Counted from the first letter of the stretch, positions 1-9,521 are shown. The stretch: DNA of 64,000 nucleotides from Gimesia sp. (GCA_002706765.1 PAJV01000020.1:124001-188000); one strand, 5' to 3'. A program made the numbers and translations. The notes: a model not told the origin generated them from the letters alone.

Positions 1-1161
1 TTCTCCATCTTCCTCGGGAGGTTGTGTCTGGCGTATTTCCAGGGTTTCGAGATTTAAACTGTTTTCGGTTTTACTCAACATATCCATGCCGACAAAAGGC
101 TGCATGATAAACAGGACTTCGGTCCCGATGGAATCCAGGACGATTTCCTGCCGATAAAGCTGCTTGATTTCGAGTTCTTTCGAGTTATAGAGTCTCCAGC
201 GCGACCGTCGTCTTACTTTACTCCAGCTTCCATTTTTATAGCTCGACAGCACCGCTCCGCGAAACAGTGGTTCATCCATTCCGAATTGTGCGACGAATTC
301 GGAGACGGGCACAGGCTCATCTGTTTCGTTGTCGAATATGGAGAGTTCCAGAACGCGTTCAGAACTTTCCAGGATTTCCCCCATTTCTCCCAGCTGAACT
401 TTCTCGGCAAATCCGACAAGCGGCTTATTACTCGCAGCCAGTGATTCATTTTCAAACAGTGAACGATTCGCCCATAAGCGTGGGATCAATAGAAAGAAAC
501 ACATCGAAATCAGCAAGGCGCTGATAAAGTAACCGAAACAGGCACCAAAAAACTCCATAGACAACCATTGCCTGGTCTGCTCCGAATGAACACCACCGCG
601 AACATAACTCTTCTGGTTGAAAGGAGACTCGTGTGGATCTTTTCCGACCGTCAGAGACTTCGGAAATGGAGATGACGAATCATGTTGCTGGAATGAATTA
701 CGAGTTCGATAGAGTGAGAAGACAGAAAGTGTCCAGATTGAAAGGAACAGGTAAGTCACCAGCAGGAATCCATAATAACCTGAATCAGTCAGTACAGCTC
801 CGACTGCGATCTGCAGAAAACCGAGTGCGCACAACCACCAGTACTGCGTATCGCTTTTTTTCTGCAGGAGAATAATCCAGGTCAGATAAACCAGAAAATG
901 CGCTCCAGAGAGCAGCCTCCCTTCTATATTGGATGTGGTGAATTCCGCACAGACGATCAGAAAGGCCAGCAGTCCCAATATATTGGCCCAGAGCGGACTG
1001 AGGCTGAACTTATCCCAGCGGTCCGTAAAGAACAGCGTGATGAGCCCCAGGGGGATCGTCACCAGCTGGGGAAGGACACCACCTTCAGCCATCATGAACA
1101 TGACGCTGGATAAAGCCACCAACAGGTAAATGCTAATCTGAAAAGTGAGGGTTAAATTCAC
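1..1161 (-). CDS. TgpA-type transglutaminase, N-terminal part (partial at window edge)
   Basis: Reading the minus strand from a GTG at 1161 gives 387 open codons to the window edge, with no stop. An in-frame TGA lies two codons upstream of the GTG, so the start is well bounded. The first ~200 residues are strongly hydrophobic with several membrane helices. They are followed by an extracytoplasmic segment containing GEMGEILESSERVLEL near residue 256, which resembles the LGDIG-type motif of the DUF3488/TgpA N-terminal domain. The transglutaminase core would lie outside the window. It starts 32 bases after the DUF58 gene on the same strand, and DUF58-transglutaminase pairs are a known arrangement. 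Function is inferred: a membrane-anchored protease-like or crosslinking enzyme acting outside the cytoplasmic membrane. Confidence 0.75.
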   Translation of the reverse strand, partial: MNLTLTFQISIYLLVALSSVMFMMAEGGVLPQLVTIPLGLITLFFTDRWDKFSLSPLWANILGLLAFLIVCAEFTTSNIEGRLLSGAHFLVYLTWIILLQKKSDTQYWWLCALGFLQIAVGAVLTDSGYYGFLLVTYLFLSIWTLSVFSLYRTRNSFQQHDSSSPFPKSLTVGKDPHESPFNQKSYVRGGVHSEQTRQWLSMEFFGACFGYFISALLISMCFFLLIPRLWANRSLFENESLAASNKPLVGFAEKVQLGEMGEILESSERVLELSIFDNETDEPVPVSEFVAQFGMDEPLFRGAVLSSYKNGSWSKVRRRSRWRLYNSKELEIKQLYRQEIVLDSIGTEVLFIMQPFVGMDMLSKTENSLNLETLEIRQTQPPEEDGE

Positions 1162-1193
1162 CAGTCACACTCTCGTATTCAAAATGGATTTCA

Positions 1194-2606
1194 TCAGGTT
1201 GTTTCCAGCACCAGCCAGCGGCTGAGTATTTCCGGATCGGCTTCAATTGTTTTACAGGCACCGGATATTTCTTTTCCTCGAGAACCCAGCAGAGAACTGA
1301 AGCTGAATCGATTCGAGGTACTGTTTTCTTCGCGAGTCGTCACGAGAACAGTGCGCGTGCGTGGCGAGGCATTTTCAACGACAATATTTGCAAATTCACC
1401 CAGTGCTGAGGTATTTCCCGGATCCAGAGTTGCCAGAAAGTCCAGCAGATACTCCAGCCCCTGTGAACCAATGCCAACTTCCAGGACCTCCAGGGTTCCT
1501 GCCTGTGTAACAAGTGTCAGTTTCGTGTCCCGACTGTTCTTGAGATGCTCCCGGCACAGTGTTCCCACAAAAGAAACGGCCCACTCCACACGTTCCCGCT
1601 GCTGCTGTTTCGCATTTCCCGGCTGCCATAAATCCAGACCGATCACCAGATCATAGTTTCGATTCTGGTGGTACTCCTGGACCATCAATTCCCCCTGCCG
1701 GGCGGAACTGCGCCAGTGGATGGCCCGCTGACTGTCTCCGGTTCGATACTCGCGAATATGATTGAATTCGTCATCAAAGACGCCACGCCGACTGCGATTC
1801 TGTTGTGCCAGCTCAGCAAGGGAGAAAAAGTCTTCTGACCAGTTCGAACTCAATCGACCAATCTGAGGATGTACGATAATTTCATTCTGTTCGTTAAAAA
1901 CAGCCCCGCGTTTGACGAGTCCCAGTGGATAACGAGTTGATACGTGTAGCGGCCCAAATTGATAAATACCGCGATGCATCAGTTTGACATAATAATGAGC
2001 TGAGAGCTGCTGCCGGGGGCCGACCCTGCGAAACACGACTGAGGCAGAGAGTTCCTCATGTGGATTTTGAAACGTGTCGTTGACCTCCATCAGGTAGGCT
2101 GCAATGACTCGTTTATTGTTTTCCAGCAGAATTTCTGCCGTGAATGTTTCTCCGACCATCACCCGTTGCGGAATAATCCGTTTTAACTGGATATTCTTGA
2201 GCATACTGTAAGTGATCCAGCCATTCAAAACAAAAGGACCGGTCATCATGGCGAATACCAGCATCAGCATATTTTCGCGTGACAGGACTGAGCCGATAAA
2301 CAGCACGGTCATCATCAACAGATACACGACACCATCGCGGGGCAGTGAAACGCGATTCCGGCCCATGCGTTTGATCTGGAAACGTTTCAAGTTCGGAAAC
2401 ACAACCAGTAGTACATTGGACAGGCCCCACAAAAACAATCCTGTACTGGCAAATCTCAGGATCAGCGGGAGATTGTGGTGCATCTCTTTCAATGTCAGCG
2501 GGAACTGAAAGGTATATGTGAAAATGAAGATTGCCACCAGCATTAAAATCAGCCAGGGGCGCCATGCGCTTCTCTTGTGCCAGAACTCGATCAGGTTATT
2601 TTTCAT
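1194..2606 (-). CDS. DUF58 domain protein
   Basis: A 470-residue protein with hydrophobic segments near residues 17-35, 50-70, 95-110 and 115-130, then a soluble part. The DUF58 signature is clear: REYRTGD followed by IHWRSSARQGELMVQE around residues 287-312, and YPLGLVKRG near 227. The usual longest reading frame begins three bases upstream at a TTG (2609); the ATG at 2606 is preferred. DUF58 proteins have a von Willebrand A-like fold and normally work beside a MoxR AAA ATPase and a transglutaminase. The transglutaminase follows here, but no MoxR gene precedes it. The role is probably in envelope protein maturation, which is inference from the family. Confidence 0.9.
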   Translation of the reverse strand: MKNNLIEFWHKRSAWRPWLILMLVAIFIFTYTFQFPLTLKEMHHNLPLILRFASTGLFLWGLSNVLLVVFPNLKRFQIKRMGRNRVSLPRDGVVYLLMMTVLFIGSVLSRENMLMLVFAMMTGPFVLNGWITYSMLKNIQLKRIIPQRVMVGETFTAEILLENNKRVIAAYLMEVNDTFQNPHEELSASVVFRRVGPRQQLSAHYYVKLMHRGIYQFGPLHVSTRYPLGLVKRGAVFNEQNEIIVHPQIGRLSSNWSEDFFSLAELAQQNRSRRGVFDDEFNHIREYRTGDSQRAIHWRSSARQGELMVQEYHQNRNYDLVIGLDLWQPGNAKQQQRERVEWAVSFVGTLCREHLKNSRDTKLTLVTQAGTLEVLEVGIGSQGLEYLLDFLATLDPGNTSALGEFANIVVENASPRTRTVLVTTREENSTSNRFSFSSLLGSRGKEISGACKTIEADPEILSRWLVLETT

Positions 2607-2774
2607 CAATGGTCGATACTGTAGAATACCCTGGAAGACGGTTCATTTTTGCAAAAAGGAACAACCTCTTGATTCATTTATTCTAGCAGCAACCGGGGAA
2701 AGATCTACGCTGAAAACGTGAGAGTTCAAGAAGGTTACCAAACCTGTGATTCCCGTTGAAATCAGCAAGCAATC

Positions 2775-3314
2775 TCATTTCAGGAGATGCAGACCCGATT
2801 CGAGACGGCGCTGATTTATTGTTGCAAATGCGCGTGGCTCTTTTTTTAAAAACTTGATTAGCTGCGAGGACGAGCAATTCAGAAACTGACTGGCGGCTTT
2901 CACGTCGAATTGAAAATACGTAACCGTGTCCAGTGCTTCGGCAAGCAGAGCGGGAAACTCATCATGCTCCGAGTTGACCTTCAGAGTGCCATTCATCAAC
3001 CTTCGCTGCCAAAGTGCTGACGGTGATTCCTGAATCTCAGAATTGCGATATCCCAAAGCCAGATTCACGCGCAGACGAAACAGGGCGATCGACCGGTTTC
3101 GTCCTTGCTGGCGTCGTTCTGAAGCTTCTCCTGTAATCTTCGTAGGGAGATGTTTGATGACCACACCGGTTTCGACTTTATTACGATGCTGGCCTCCGGG
3201 ACCAGACCTGCGGACGTGCTCAATCTGACAATCTTTTAACAATGCATCAAGATTCGCACAGGCGGGATGAACATTTTCAGAAAGGTTACGTTCCGAGTTA
3301 ATTGCTGCCAGCAT
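2775..3314 (-). CDS. Peptide chain release factor-like GGQ domain protein
   Basis: A 179-residue protein containing RRSGPGGQHRNKVETGV at residues 35-51. This is the class I release factor catalytic loop, whose GGQ glutamine triggers peptidyl-tRNA hydrolysis on the ribosome. It lacks the N-terminal codon-recognition domains of RF1/RF2 (about 360 residues), so it resembles the ArfB/PrfH-like short GGQ proteins involved in ribosome rescue or rRNA/tRNA repair. Unlike ArfB, it does not end in an obvious Lys/Arg-rich mRNA-channel tail, and its C-terminal 80 residues are not recognised. It lies 168 bases upstream of the DUF58 gene on the same strand and may share its transcript. The RBS is weak. Confidence 0.8.
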   Translation of the reverse strand: MLAAINSERNLSENVHPACANLDALLKDCQIEHVRRSGPGGQHRNKVETGVVIKHLPTKITGEASERRQQGRNRSIALFRLRVNLALGYRNSEIQESPSALWQRRLMNGTLKVNSEHDEFPALLAEALDTVTYFQFDVKAASQFLNCSSSQLIKFLKKEPRAFATINQRRLESGLHLLK

Positions 3315-3654
3315 AAGTCACACTTACCTGTATAGTATTTAAAGTCACGCACAAACCAGATTCCGACGGTCAATTGATTTGAACTGACTGTATTTAGTTG
3401 ATAAAAGAGTGCGGGAGTTGTTTCAGCGTGCTTCACACTTCACCGCTTACGGTTTATGATGCACGAATCTCCCGTCGGTATGTTATTATAGGCTGCGCGA
3501 GATTGATTTCGCCAGTCTGCATTCCAGTATATAAATTATCTCCCCTCAGACCTGTCTTCTTGAATTAAGGAAAGTCTGTTTTCTGTGCGCTGGTTGAGTA
3601 AAACGGTTCCCAATTTCATTACATGGTCTGCCCCATAAATCATCAGGTATTCAT
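3315..3654. other. Intergenic region, 340 bases, no gene seen
   Basis: This stretch lies between two divergent genes (the GGQ protein on the minus strand and the LRR lipoprotein on the plus strand), so it must hold both promoters. No open frame with a ribosome binding site, no tRNA-like cloverleaf and no long inverted repeat were seen. Confidence 0.5.
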
Positions 3655-4176
3655 ATGCAAACGCTTCTGAAACCATCAAAATCGATCCTTAAACTACTGG
3701 GAATCGTATTCCTGGTCAGTGGACTGGCTACGGGTTGTGGCAAAGCCCATGATCCGAACAGTAAAGAAGCCACTGAATATGTACTCAAACTCGGAGGCAC
3801 GGTAATACCGGTTCACAGTGAACTTCCGATTGATACTCCGGCTAAAATTCCCGAAGGCAAATTTGCTGTCCGAAAAATTGATCTGACCAATGCCAAGTTT
3901 AAAAATATTGATCTGGTAAAGCTTTCCAATTTGCCCTATCTGGAATCGTTGAATCTGCATCGCACGAATCTGACTGATAAAGGACTCGCATCCATTACGG
4001 ATCTGCCAAAACTGCAATCACTGGAGCTCGCCTATACACGCGTCAGTGATGAGGAAATCAGTAAACTGACACGGTTCCCGCGATTGCGCAAAATCTTTCT
4101 GTATGGCACCGCAGCAAAGCCGCAAACGCTCGAAGACCTCAAGTCAAATCTCAAGGGCTGCACCATCTACAAGTGA
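3655..4176 (+). CDS. Leucine-rich-repeat lipoprotein
   Basis: A 173-residue protein with a basic start, a hydrophobic stretch and a lipobox SGLATGC ending at about residue 28, so it should be a diacylglycerol-modified lipoprotein. After the Cys come about four leucine-rich units of the planctomycete type, for example LPYLESLNLHRTNLTDKG and LPKLQSLELAYTRVSDEE, giving a short curved repeat domain that probably binds another protein. No enzymatic motif is visible. It converges with the sulfatase gene, leaving 17 bases between the stops. Partner and role are unknown. Confidence 0.8.
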   Translation: MQTLLKPSKSILKLLGIVFLVSGLATGCGKAHDPNSKEATEYVLKLGGTVIPVHSELPIDTPAKIPEGKFAVRKIDLTNAKFKNIDLVKLSNLPYLESLNLHRTNLTDKGLASITDLPKLQSLELAYTRVSDEEISKLTRFPRLRKIFLYGTAAKPQTLEDLKSNLKGCTIYK

Positions 4177-4193
4177 CAGTCAAGCCGGCAGCT

Positions 4194-5579
4194 TTAATCT
4201 TTTGAGGTTGACGTAAGCGGTTTTTGCCAGGGAACACTGCCATACCGCTGAATCTCTGCTCTCAACAATACCGAGAGTTGATTGAATCGGGAGCGATTCT
4301 TCTCTGCCAGATTATTGGTTTCCAGAGGATCGGCTTTCAGGTCATACAGTTCCAGCGGTTCGAACGGACTGTTCTGCAGAAGTTTCCATTGACCACTGCG
4401 GACGGCTTCAATCGTTTTCCCTCCATAACGATTTCCCCCTTCACGACGCCGGAAAAACCAGTGGGCGCGTAATGGTTCCTGCTGTTTTCCCTCGAGCGTT
4501 GGCAGAAAACTGACGCCATCTATTTCAGCGGGGACTTTAATAACACTGGCTTCACATACGGTGGGAAAGATATCCATGCTCATCGCCATAAAGTCAGTCT
4601 GCGAATGTGGCGTAATGTGATTTTTCCAGACCACGCCGGTGGGTACTTTCAAACCGCCTTCATACATACTCTGTTTGCCAGCACGCAGGGGACCGTTATT
4701 CGCGCCGACACTTAACTGTCCGCCGTTATCAGAGCTGAAGACGATCAATGTGTTATTACTTAAACCGGTTTCATCCAGGGTCTGAATGACCTTTCCGATT
4801 CCTGCGTCCAGATGTTCAATCAATGCCACCAGTTTTGCCCGGCTCGGATCGATCTCTGCTTCGCGTTGTTTGACTTTCTCCTGCCAATCCTGCGGCGGCT
4901 GAATGGGAGTATGCGGAGCGTTATACGCGAGATACAGCAGGAACGGGCTTTCCGATTTCGCCTGCTGCTTTAAATACTCACAGGTCCAGTCCGTAAACAG
5001 ATCAGTCGCGTGTCCTTTGGGGTCAATCGTTTCCTGATTCCATCGCATATAGTTCACATTGTGGCGACGGTGCAGATAGTAGTCGTCCATCATATCTCCC
5101 AGAAAACCGCGAAAGAGATCAAAGCCCCGTTCGTTGGGTGTATTGGGTGATTCCAGCCCCAGATGCCATTTACCGATAATGGCGGTCTGGTAGCCGGCAG
5201 ATCCGAACAGATCAGCCAGTGTCACAGCAGAAGGTTTCAGGTAACCCCAACTGTTTTCGGGATGAGTACGAATCACGCCGGGTACTCCTACCAGATCCTG
5301 ATAATGACCTGTCAATAATGCGGCCCGGGTAGGAGAGCAGACAGGACAGTTCGCGTAAAAATTACGAAACTTCATGCCCCGGTTTAATAATGCATCAATG
5401 TGCGGTGATTTTAAATCGGTGGCGCCGTAGCTGCTTAAATCACCATAGCCCAGGTCATCAACCAGAATCACCAGCACATTGGGACGAGACTCTGGCGTCG
5501 AAGCGGCCCATGTAAGGGAATGGGAAAACAGCAAGAACAGTACAAAGAATATTGTGCTTAACCGGTTTGGTCTTTTCAT
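4194..5579 (-). CDS. Secreted sulfatase (arylsulfatase family)
   Basis: The start at 5579 gives a 461-residue protein opening with a clean Sec signal peptide (MKRPNRLS, a hydrophobic run, then TWAAS). The sulfatase signature CSPTRAALLTG is at residues 81-91; Cys81 is the residue that an FGE-type or anaerobic maturase converts to formylglycine. DDLGYGD (41-47) supplies metal ligands, and SSDNGGQ and GKWHLG are further family motifs. It should hydrolyse a sulfate ester, probably on an algal polysaccharide, outside the cytoplasm. A longer frame starts at 5660 but would overlap the neighbouring gene and bury the signal peptide. Marine planctomycetes carry many such genes; the substrate cannot be read from sequence. 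Confidence 0.9.
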   Translation of the reverse strand: MKRPNRLSTIFFVLFLLFSHSLTWAASTPESRPNVLVILVDDLGYGDLSSYGATDLKSPHIDALLNRGMKFRNFYANCPVCSPTRAALLTGHYQDLVGVPGVIRTHPENSWGYLKPSAVTLADLFGSAGYQTAIIGKWHLGLESPNTPNERGFDLFRGFLGDMMDDYYLHRRHNVNYMRWNQETIDPKGHATDLFTDWTCEYLKQQAKSESPFLLYLAYNAPHTPIQPPQDWQEKVKQREAEIDPSRAKLVALIEHLDAGIGKVIQTLDETGLSNNTLIVFSSDNGGQLSVGANNGPLRAGKQSMYEGGLKVPTGVVWKNHITPHSQTDFMAMSMDIFPTVCEASVIKVPAEIDGVSFLPTLEGKQQEPLRAHWFFRRREGGNRYGGKTIEAVRSGQWKLLQNSPFEPLELYDLKADPLETNNLAEKNRSRFNQLSVLLRAEIQRYGSVPWQKPLTSTSKD

Positions 5580-5638
5580 ATTCACTGCTACTTTCTGATT
5601 GAGGGGAACCTGCGATTGAATCATTAAGTAATCGGATC

Positions 5639-6397
5639 TTAGACAACGAAGCCATTCCATAGTTTTTCAAATTCGGATTCGAAACGCACCAGCAGTTGCG
5701 GATCATTTGTGATCACCAGATTCTCAGAATTGTTGAGGGAAGCACTGCGAGTCCAGTTATAACTGCCCGTTAATACAAATTCGGAATCAAACAGAGCAAA
5801 TTTATGATGCATGTGATATTCCGTCCGGTCAGTTCTGACAGGGATGCCTGAACTTTCCAGTCGTTCAATGTCAGATCCCAGATCGAAGGATTTTTCATTA
5901 TCCGTAATAATTCTGATTTGAACCTGTCGCGCGTGCGCACCCAGAATTGCTTCAGTGACGCGATCATCGGTAATGGTAAAAACGCAAATGTCGATCTTCT
6001 TGCGAGCAGAAGTCATCAGTCGGCAGATGCGATGAGAACAGTCATCATGCGGACTGAACAAGGCTTCCGAACTGAGAGCCGCTTCTTTTGTATTGGTATT
6101 CGCCAGAATTTTCATCAGATCTTCCAGCCACGATAATGCCTGTGCACCGGAGTCGCCAGCCGGTTTGTGTTCACGAAATATCTGAAACGCTTCATTACGA
6201 ATCAATGACAGATTATGATCTGTGAGGCTGACATGTGAAAATATCTGATTCAATGCAGAACGCTCACTGCGAGTCATCTGAAAATCTTCAAATGTCTGCA
6301 GTAACATATTCCGAATTTGTGAGCGATCCATATCAGGGAAATGCCTATAATGGTTGTGAAGAATTAAAGAAAAAGCGGCTTGAGATTTCGGATGCAT
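5639..6397 (-). CDS. Phospholipase D-like (single HKD motif) nuclease family protein
   Basis: A 252-residue protein with one HKD motif, HHKFALFD, in which His197, Lys199 and Asp204 fit HxKx4D. It is followed by GSYNWT (211-216) and an NNSEN element, as in Nuc/endonuclease-type PLD-fold proteins that act as homodimers. About 110 residues precede the PLD domain; they look alpha-helical and are not recognised. No signal peptide is seen, so a cytoplasmic nuclease or phosphodiesterase is more likely than a secreted lipase. Its stop lies 59 bases before the chosen sulfatase start, on the same strand. Confidence 0.8.
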   Translation of the reverse strand: MHPKSQAAFSLILHNHYRHFPDMDRSQIRNMLLQTFEDFQMTRSERSALNQIFSHVSLTDHNLSLIRNEAFQIFREHKPAGDSGAQALSWLEDLMKILANTNTKEAALSSEALFSPHDDCSHRICRLMTSARKKIDICVFTITDDRVTEAILGAHARQVQIRIITDNEKSFDLGSDIERLESSGIPVRTDRTEYHMHHKFALFDSEFVLTGSYNWTRSASLNNSENLVITNDPQLLVRFESEFEKLWNGFVV

Positions 6398-6555
6398 ACT
6401 GCTTCAATTTATACTAGTGGAGTGTCATTTTCAAATTATGGGTTGATCGATATCACAAGATTGCGACAACGGAGCACGTAAACAACACCTCCGACCCTCA
6501 ATTTCTGGCTTGACAAAGCACTAGCGTTATAACTCTCTATGGAAAAGAGACTCAA

Positions 6556-7455
6556 ATGAAACTGTTGATTTCAGGCAGCTCCGGTCTTGTTGGTTCCCGC
6601 TTCTGCCAGAAGCTGGATGAAGATCCTGCCTGCGAAACCGTACGCCTGGTTCGAAAGCAATCTTCAGAAAAGCAGGGCACCACGGTCTTGTGGCAGCCCA
6701 CAAGTGACAGCATGGATTTAAGTCACTTTACCGGAGTCGATGCGGTCATTCACCTGGGCGGCGTGAATATTGCGGACAAACGCTGGTCACCGGAAATCAA
6801 AAAGAAAATCTATAACAGCCGTGTTCAGTCCACACGTCTGCTGGCGAATTCGATGGCCCAGCTGGAGCAGCCTCCCTCGACTTTTATCTGTGCCTCGGCG
6901 ATCGGCTACTATGGTGATCGCCGAGATGAACGCCTCGGGGAGAACAGTTCGCGGGGAATTGGGTTCCTGGCTGATGTCTGTGAGGGATGGGAATCAGCAA
7001 CTCAACCTGCCAGAGATGCCGGGATTCGTGTCGTCAACACTCGGTTTGGAATGATTCTCGATAAACAGGGAGGGGCATTAGCACAAATGCTGACACCTTT
7101 TCGGTTCGGAGTTGGAGGAAAACTGGGAAGTGGCTCACAGTACTGGAGCTGGATCGCCTTACCGGATGTCGTCAATGCGATTCTGTTCTGCCTGCAGCAT
7201 TCTGAAATTCAGGGGCCTGTCAATTTTGTGGCGCCCGATGAAGTCACGAATCTGGAATTTACCAAAACACTGGGAAAAGTTCTCTCACGGCCAACATGTC
7301 TGCCGGTTCCTGCCTGGGCCGTTAAAACCATCTTTGGTGAGATGGGGCAGGAGTTGATGCTGAGTAGTGCACGCGTGACACCAGAGAAACTGCAGTCAGC
7401 CGGTTATAAGTTCACGTATCCGAAACTCGAAGACGCATTCCGCGGGCTGCTGTAA
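6556..7455 (+). CDS. TIGR01777-family NAD-dependent epimerase/dehydratase-like protein
   Basis: A 299-residue short-chain dehydrogenase-fold protein. The N-terminus MKLLISGSSGLVGSRFC carries the GxxGxxG dinucleotide-binding loop. The downstream text (GVDAVIHLGGVNIADKRWS, SAIGYYGDR, RFGMILDKQGGAL) matches the YfcH/SDR39U1 group called TIGR01777. The YYGDR segment stands where the catalytic Tyr-x-x-x-Lys of classical SDRs would be. The physiological substrate of this family is unknown. It has an AAGAGA-like ribosome binding site and converges with miaB, with 9 bases between them. Confidence 0.88.
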   Translation: MKLLISGSSGLVGSRFCQKLDEDPACETVRLVRKQSSEKQGTTVLWQPTSDSMDLSHFTGVDAVIHLGGVNIADKRWSPEIKKKIYNSRVQSTRLLANSMAQLEQPPSTFICASAIGYYGDRRDERLGENSSRGIGFLADVCEGWESATQPARDAGIRVVNTRFGMILDKQGGALAQMLTPFRFGVGGKLGSGSQYWSWIALPDVVNAILFCLQHSEIQGPVNFVAPDEVTNLEFTKTLGKVLSRPTCLPVPAWAVKTIFGEMGQELMLSSARVTPEKLQSAGYKFTYPKLEDAFRGLL

Positions 7456-7464
7456 TCGGTGAGG

Positions 7465-8988
7465 CTACTGCAGAATCGGCAGCGAAGAACCGGCGTTGTG
7501 CTGAAATTCTTTCGTGACAATTCCCCCGATCAGGGTCGTAGGAGTCACATCGAAGATTTCCACAGTCGCCAGTGAGCCAGCCAGACGTGGGTTACCGTCA
7601 AAGACCACAATCCGATCACAGTTCGACCGACCGACCAGCTGTTCTGCCAGAGATGCTTCGATGGCTTTCTGAGCTGACTTACTGGGGCCTTCCACCAGGA
7701 CTTCTACCTGCTTACCAATAAATCCGGCATTGTCTTCTTCACTGATCTGATTCTGTACATCCAGCATTTCGTTATTACGGCGTTTTTTGACTTCGTCTGG
7801 AATTTCGTCTTTGAACCGTTCTGCCGCTTTGGTGCCCGGTCGCTCGCTGTATTTAAAAATGAAACTGTTTTTGAAACGAAACTCGCGAATCGACTCCAGG
7901 CTGAGTTGATGGGATTCTTCAGTTTCGCCGGGATGACCGACGATAAAATCGCTGGACACAGAACAACCGGGGAGTATCTCGTTCACACGCTGCATCATCT
8001 CCCGGTAATCTTCTACCGTATAACCACGCTTCATGACTTTCAGAACATCATTACATCCGTGCTGGAGTGGAACGTGCAGATAGCGGGTTGCTTTAGGCAG
8101 GTCTCGAATGGCCTCCAGCAAATCGGTGGTCATGTCTTTGGGATAACTGGTGACAAACTTGATCCGGTTGATCCCTTCGACCTCGTTAATCAGATACAGC
8201 AGATCGGAGAGCCGGTAGAGTTTACCATCCTGTGTATGTTTATAACTGTTGACAGTCTGACCGAGCAGCGTGACTTCCTTGACTCCCTGGTCGGCGAGGA
8301 CTTTGACCTCAGAGAGAATCTCTCGGGGGGAGCGGCTCTGCTCGGGACCGCGGGTCGAAGGAACCACACAGTACGAGCAGAATTTGTCACACCCGATCAT
8401 GATCCGCACGAATGCCTGGTAAGGCGACGGACGCATCTCCGGATCACGCAGTGGATCATAACTCTGAAAACTGTTGGTGATTTCCGCAAGCTTGCCATCT
8501 TTGCGTCCCAGTCCCACTGCCAGTTCGCGGCTGCGTACATTCTGACTGTGATTGACGCGTGCCTTATCGATCAGACTGGCAACCTGCGCCAGTTGTCCGG
8601 TTCCTACAACGAAATCGACCTGCGGCGCTTTTTGAAAAATCAGATTCTGATCTTTCTGTGCCATACAGCCCATGACCCCGATCACTTTTTTGGGGTTTTT
8701 TCGGGCACCATAGCGCAGCCGGCCTAAGGAACTGTAAATCTTGTGTTCTGCATGTTCCCGGACGCTACAGGTGTTGAACAGAATGGTTTCTGCTTCTTTG
8801 ACGTCCCGGGTCAGTTCATAGCCGCGTTTCCGCAAATCGGCTACCACCAGTTCACTGTCCAGCATATTCATCTGGCAGCCAACGGTTTCGATATAGAGCT
8901 TATGGTTGTGATCCGTCACGACATCAGCCTGACTTTCGGCAGGCAGGAATTCGGACTCAGATTCACTCGTTTGATCAACTTGAGACAT
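7465..8988 (-). CDS. miaB: tRNA-2-methylthio-N6-dimethylallyladenosine synthase MiaB
   Basis: A 507-residue radical SAM methylthiotransferase. The N-terminal UPF0004 domain has Cys38, Cys74 and Cys108, ligands of the auxiliary 4Fe-4S cluster. The radical SAM cluster binds CDKFCSYC at residues 200-207. A C-terminal TRAM domain (about residues 425-495) would bind tRNA. It adds the 2-methylthio group to i6A37 of tRNAs reading UNN codons. A non-conserved N-terminal extension of about 28 residues precedes the LYIETVGCQMN start of the family, so an internal start is possible but no better one is seen. A small membrane-protein gene lies 91 bases upstream on the same strand. Confidence 0.95.
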   Translation of the reverse strand: MSQVDQTSESESEFLPAESQADVVTDHNHKLYIETVGCQMNMLDSELVVADLRKRGYELTRDVKEAETILFNTCSVREHAEHKIYSSLGRLRYGARKNPKKVIGVMGCMAQKDQNLIFQKAPQVDFVVGTGQLAQVASLIDKARVNHSQNVRSRELAVGLGRKDGKLAEITNSFQSYDPLRDPEMRPSPYQAFVRIMIGCDKFCSYCVVPSTRGPEQSRSPREILSEVKVLADQGVKEVTLLGQTVNSYKHTQDGKLYRLSDLLYLINEVEGINRIKFVTSYPKDMTTDLLEAIRDLPKATRYLHVPLQHGCNDVLKVMKRGYTVEDYREMMQRVNEILPGCSVSSDFIVGHPGETEESHQLSLESIREFRFKNSFIFKYSERPGTKAAERFKDEIPDEVKKRRNNEMLDVQNQISEEDNAGFIGKQVEVLVEGPSKSAQKAIEASLAEQLVGRSNCDRIVVFDGNPRLAGSLATVEIFDVTPTTLIGGIVTKEFQHNAGSSLPILQ

Positions 8989-9079
8989 GGACTGCTTTTA
9001 CTACTGGTTAATATTTGGGGTCGACATTCGTGCCGTAAAACGAAATTACTGGCGTTTGCTGAAACAGCGACACCAGTAG

Positions 9080-9298
9080 TCAAGCTGCGGAAGCTTTTCG
9101 CTCTGCAGGGTTCCGCTCCATCTGCTGCTCGGCGGAATCAGTCTCGGTCGCCCGATTTCCCGGTTGAGATATCTCCTGGGTATATTCGATCGCCAGTTGC
9201 CGGACAACGACTTTCTTGTGATGCGTCATCAGGGAAGCCAGCGACTTCAAAGCCAAGAGTGAAGCGACGACATACAAAACCAGATTCCAGACATCCAT
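9080..9298 (-). CDS. Small single-pass membrane protein
   Basis: A 72-residue protein with one hydrophobic helix at about residues 5-22 and a charged, Glu/Arg-rich C-terminal half. A strong ribosome binding site (AAGGAGG, six bases before the ATG at 9298) shows that the frame is translated. It lies directly upstream of miaB on the same strand. No family is recognised and no function is proposed. Confidence 0.7.
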   Translation of the reverse strand: MDVWNLVLYVVASLLALKSLASLMTHHKKVVVRQLAIEYTQEISQPGNRATETDSAEQQMERNPAERKASAA

Positions 9299-9521
9299 GT
9301 CAATCCTCCTTGAGATCCATGGTGGCGTTCAGTGCGAATTCCGTGAGATTCTACTTCATAACTCCCTTAAACTCCTCGCTCAGTTACTGATACGAGGATG
9401 ATTCAGCTATTTTTGGCGACACAAGTGAATAATTCAATATCATTTACGCCTGATTCATGAAACCTGCGCAAAAGAATCATAAAATCTAAGTATTCAGAGC
9501 CTGTTTTGGGGCATATCATCG

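Noticed and set aside
213-455. 80-residue minus-strand open frame
   Set aside because: It overlaps the transglutaminase-like frame, which has membrane helices and the family motif; this one is out of phase.
5580-5660. Upstream extension of the sulfatase
   Set aside because: It would hide the signal peptide inside the protein and overlap the PLD-like gene.
6510-6536. TTGACA followed by TATAAC as a promoter of the TIGR01777 gene
   Set aside because: The spacing is only about 12 bases, too short for a sigma-70 promoter.
7906-8727. 273-residue plus-strand open frame
   Set aside because: It lies opposite miaB and is a shadow of its codon pattern.
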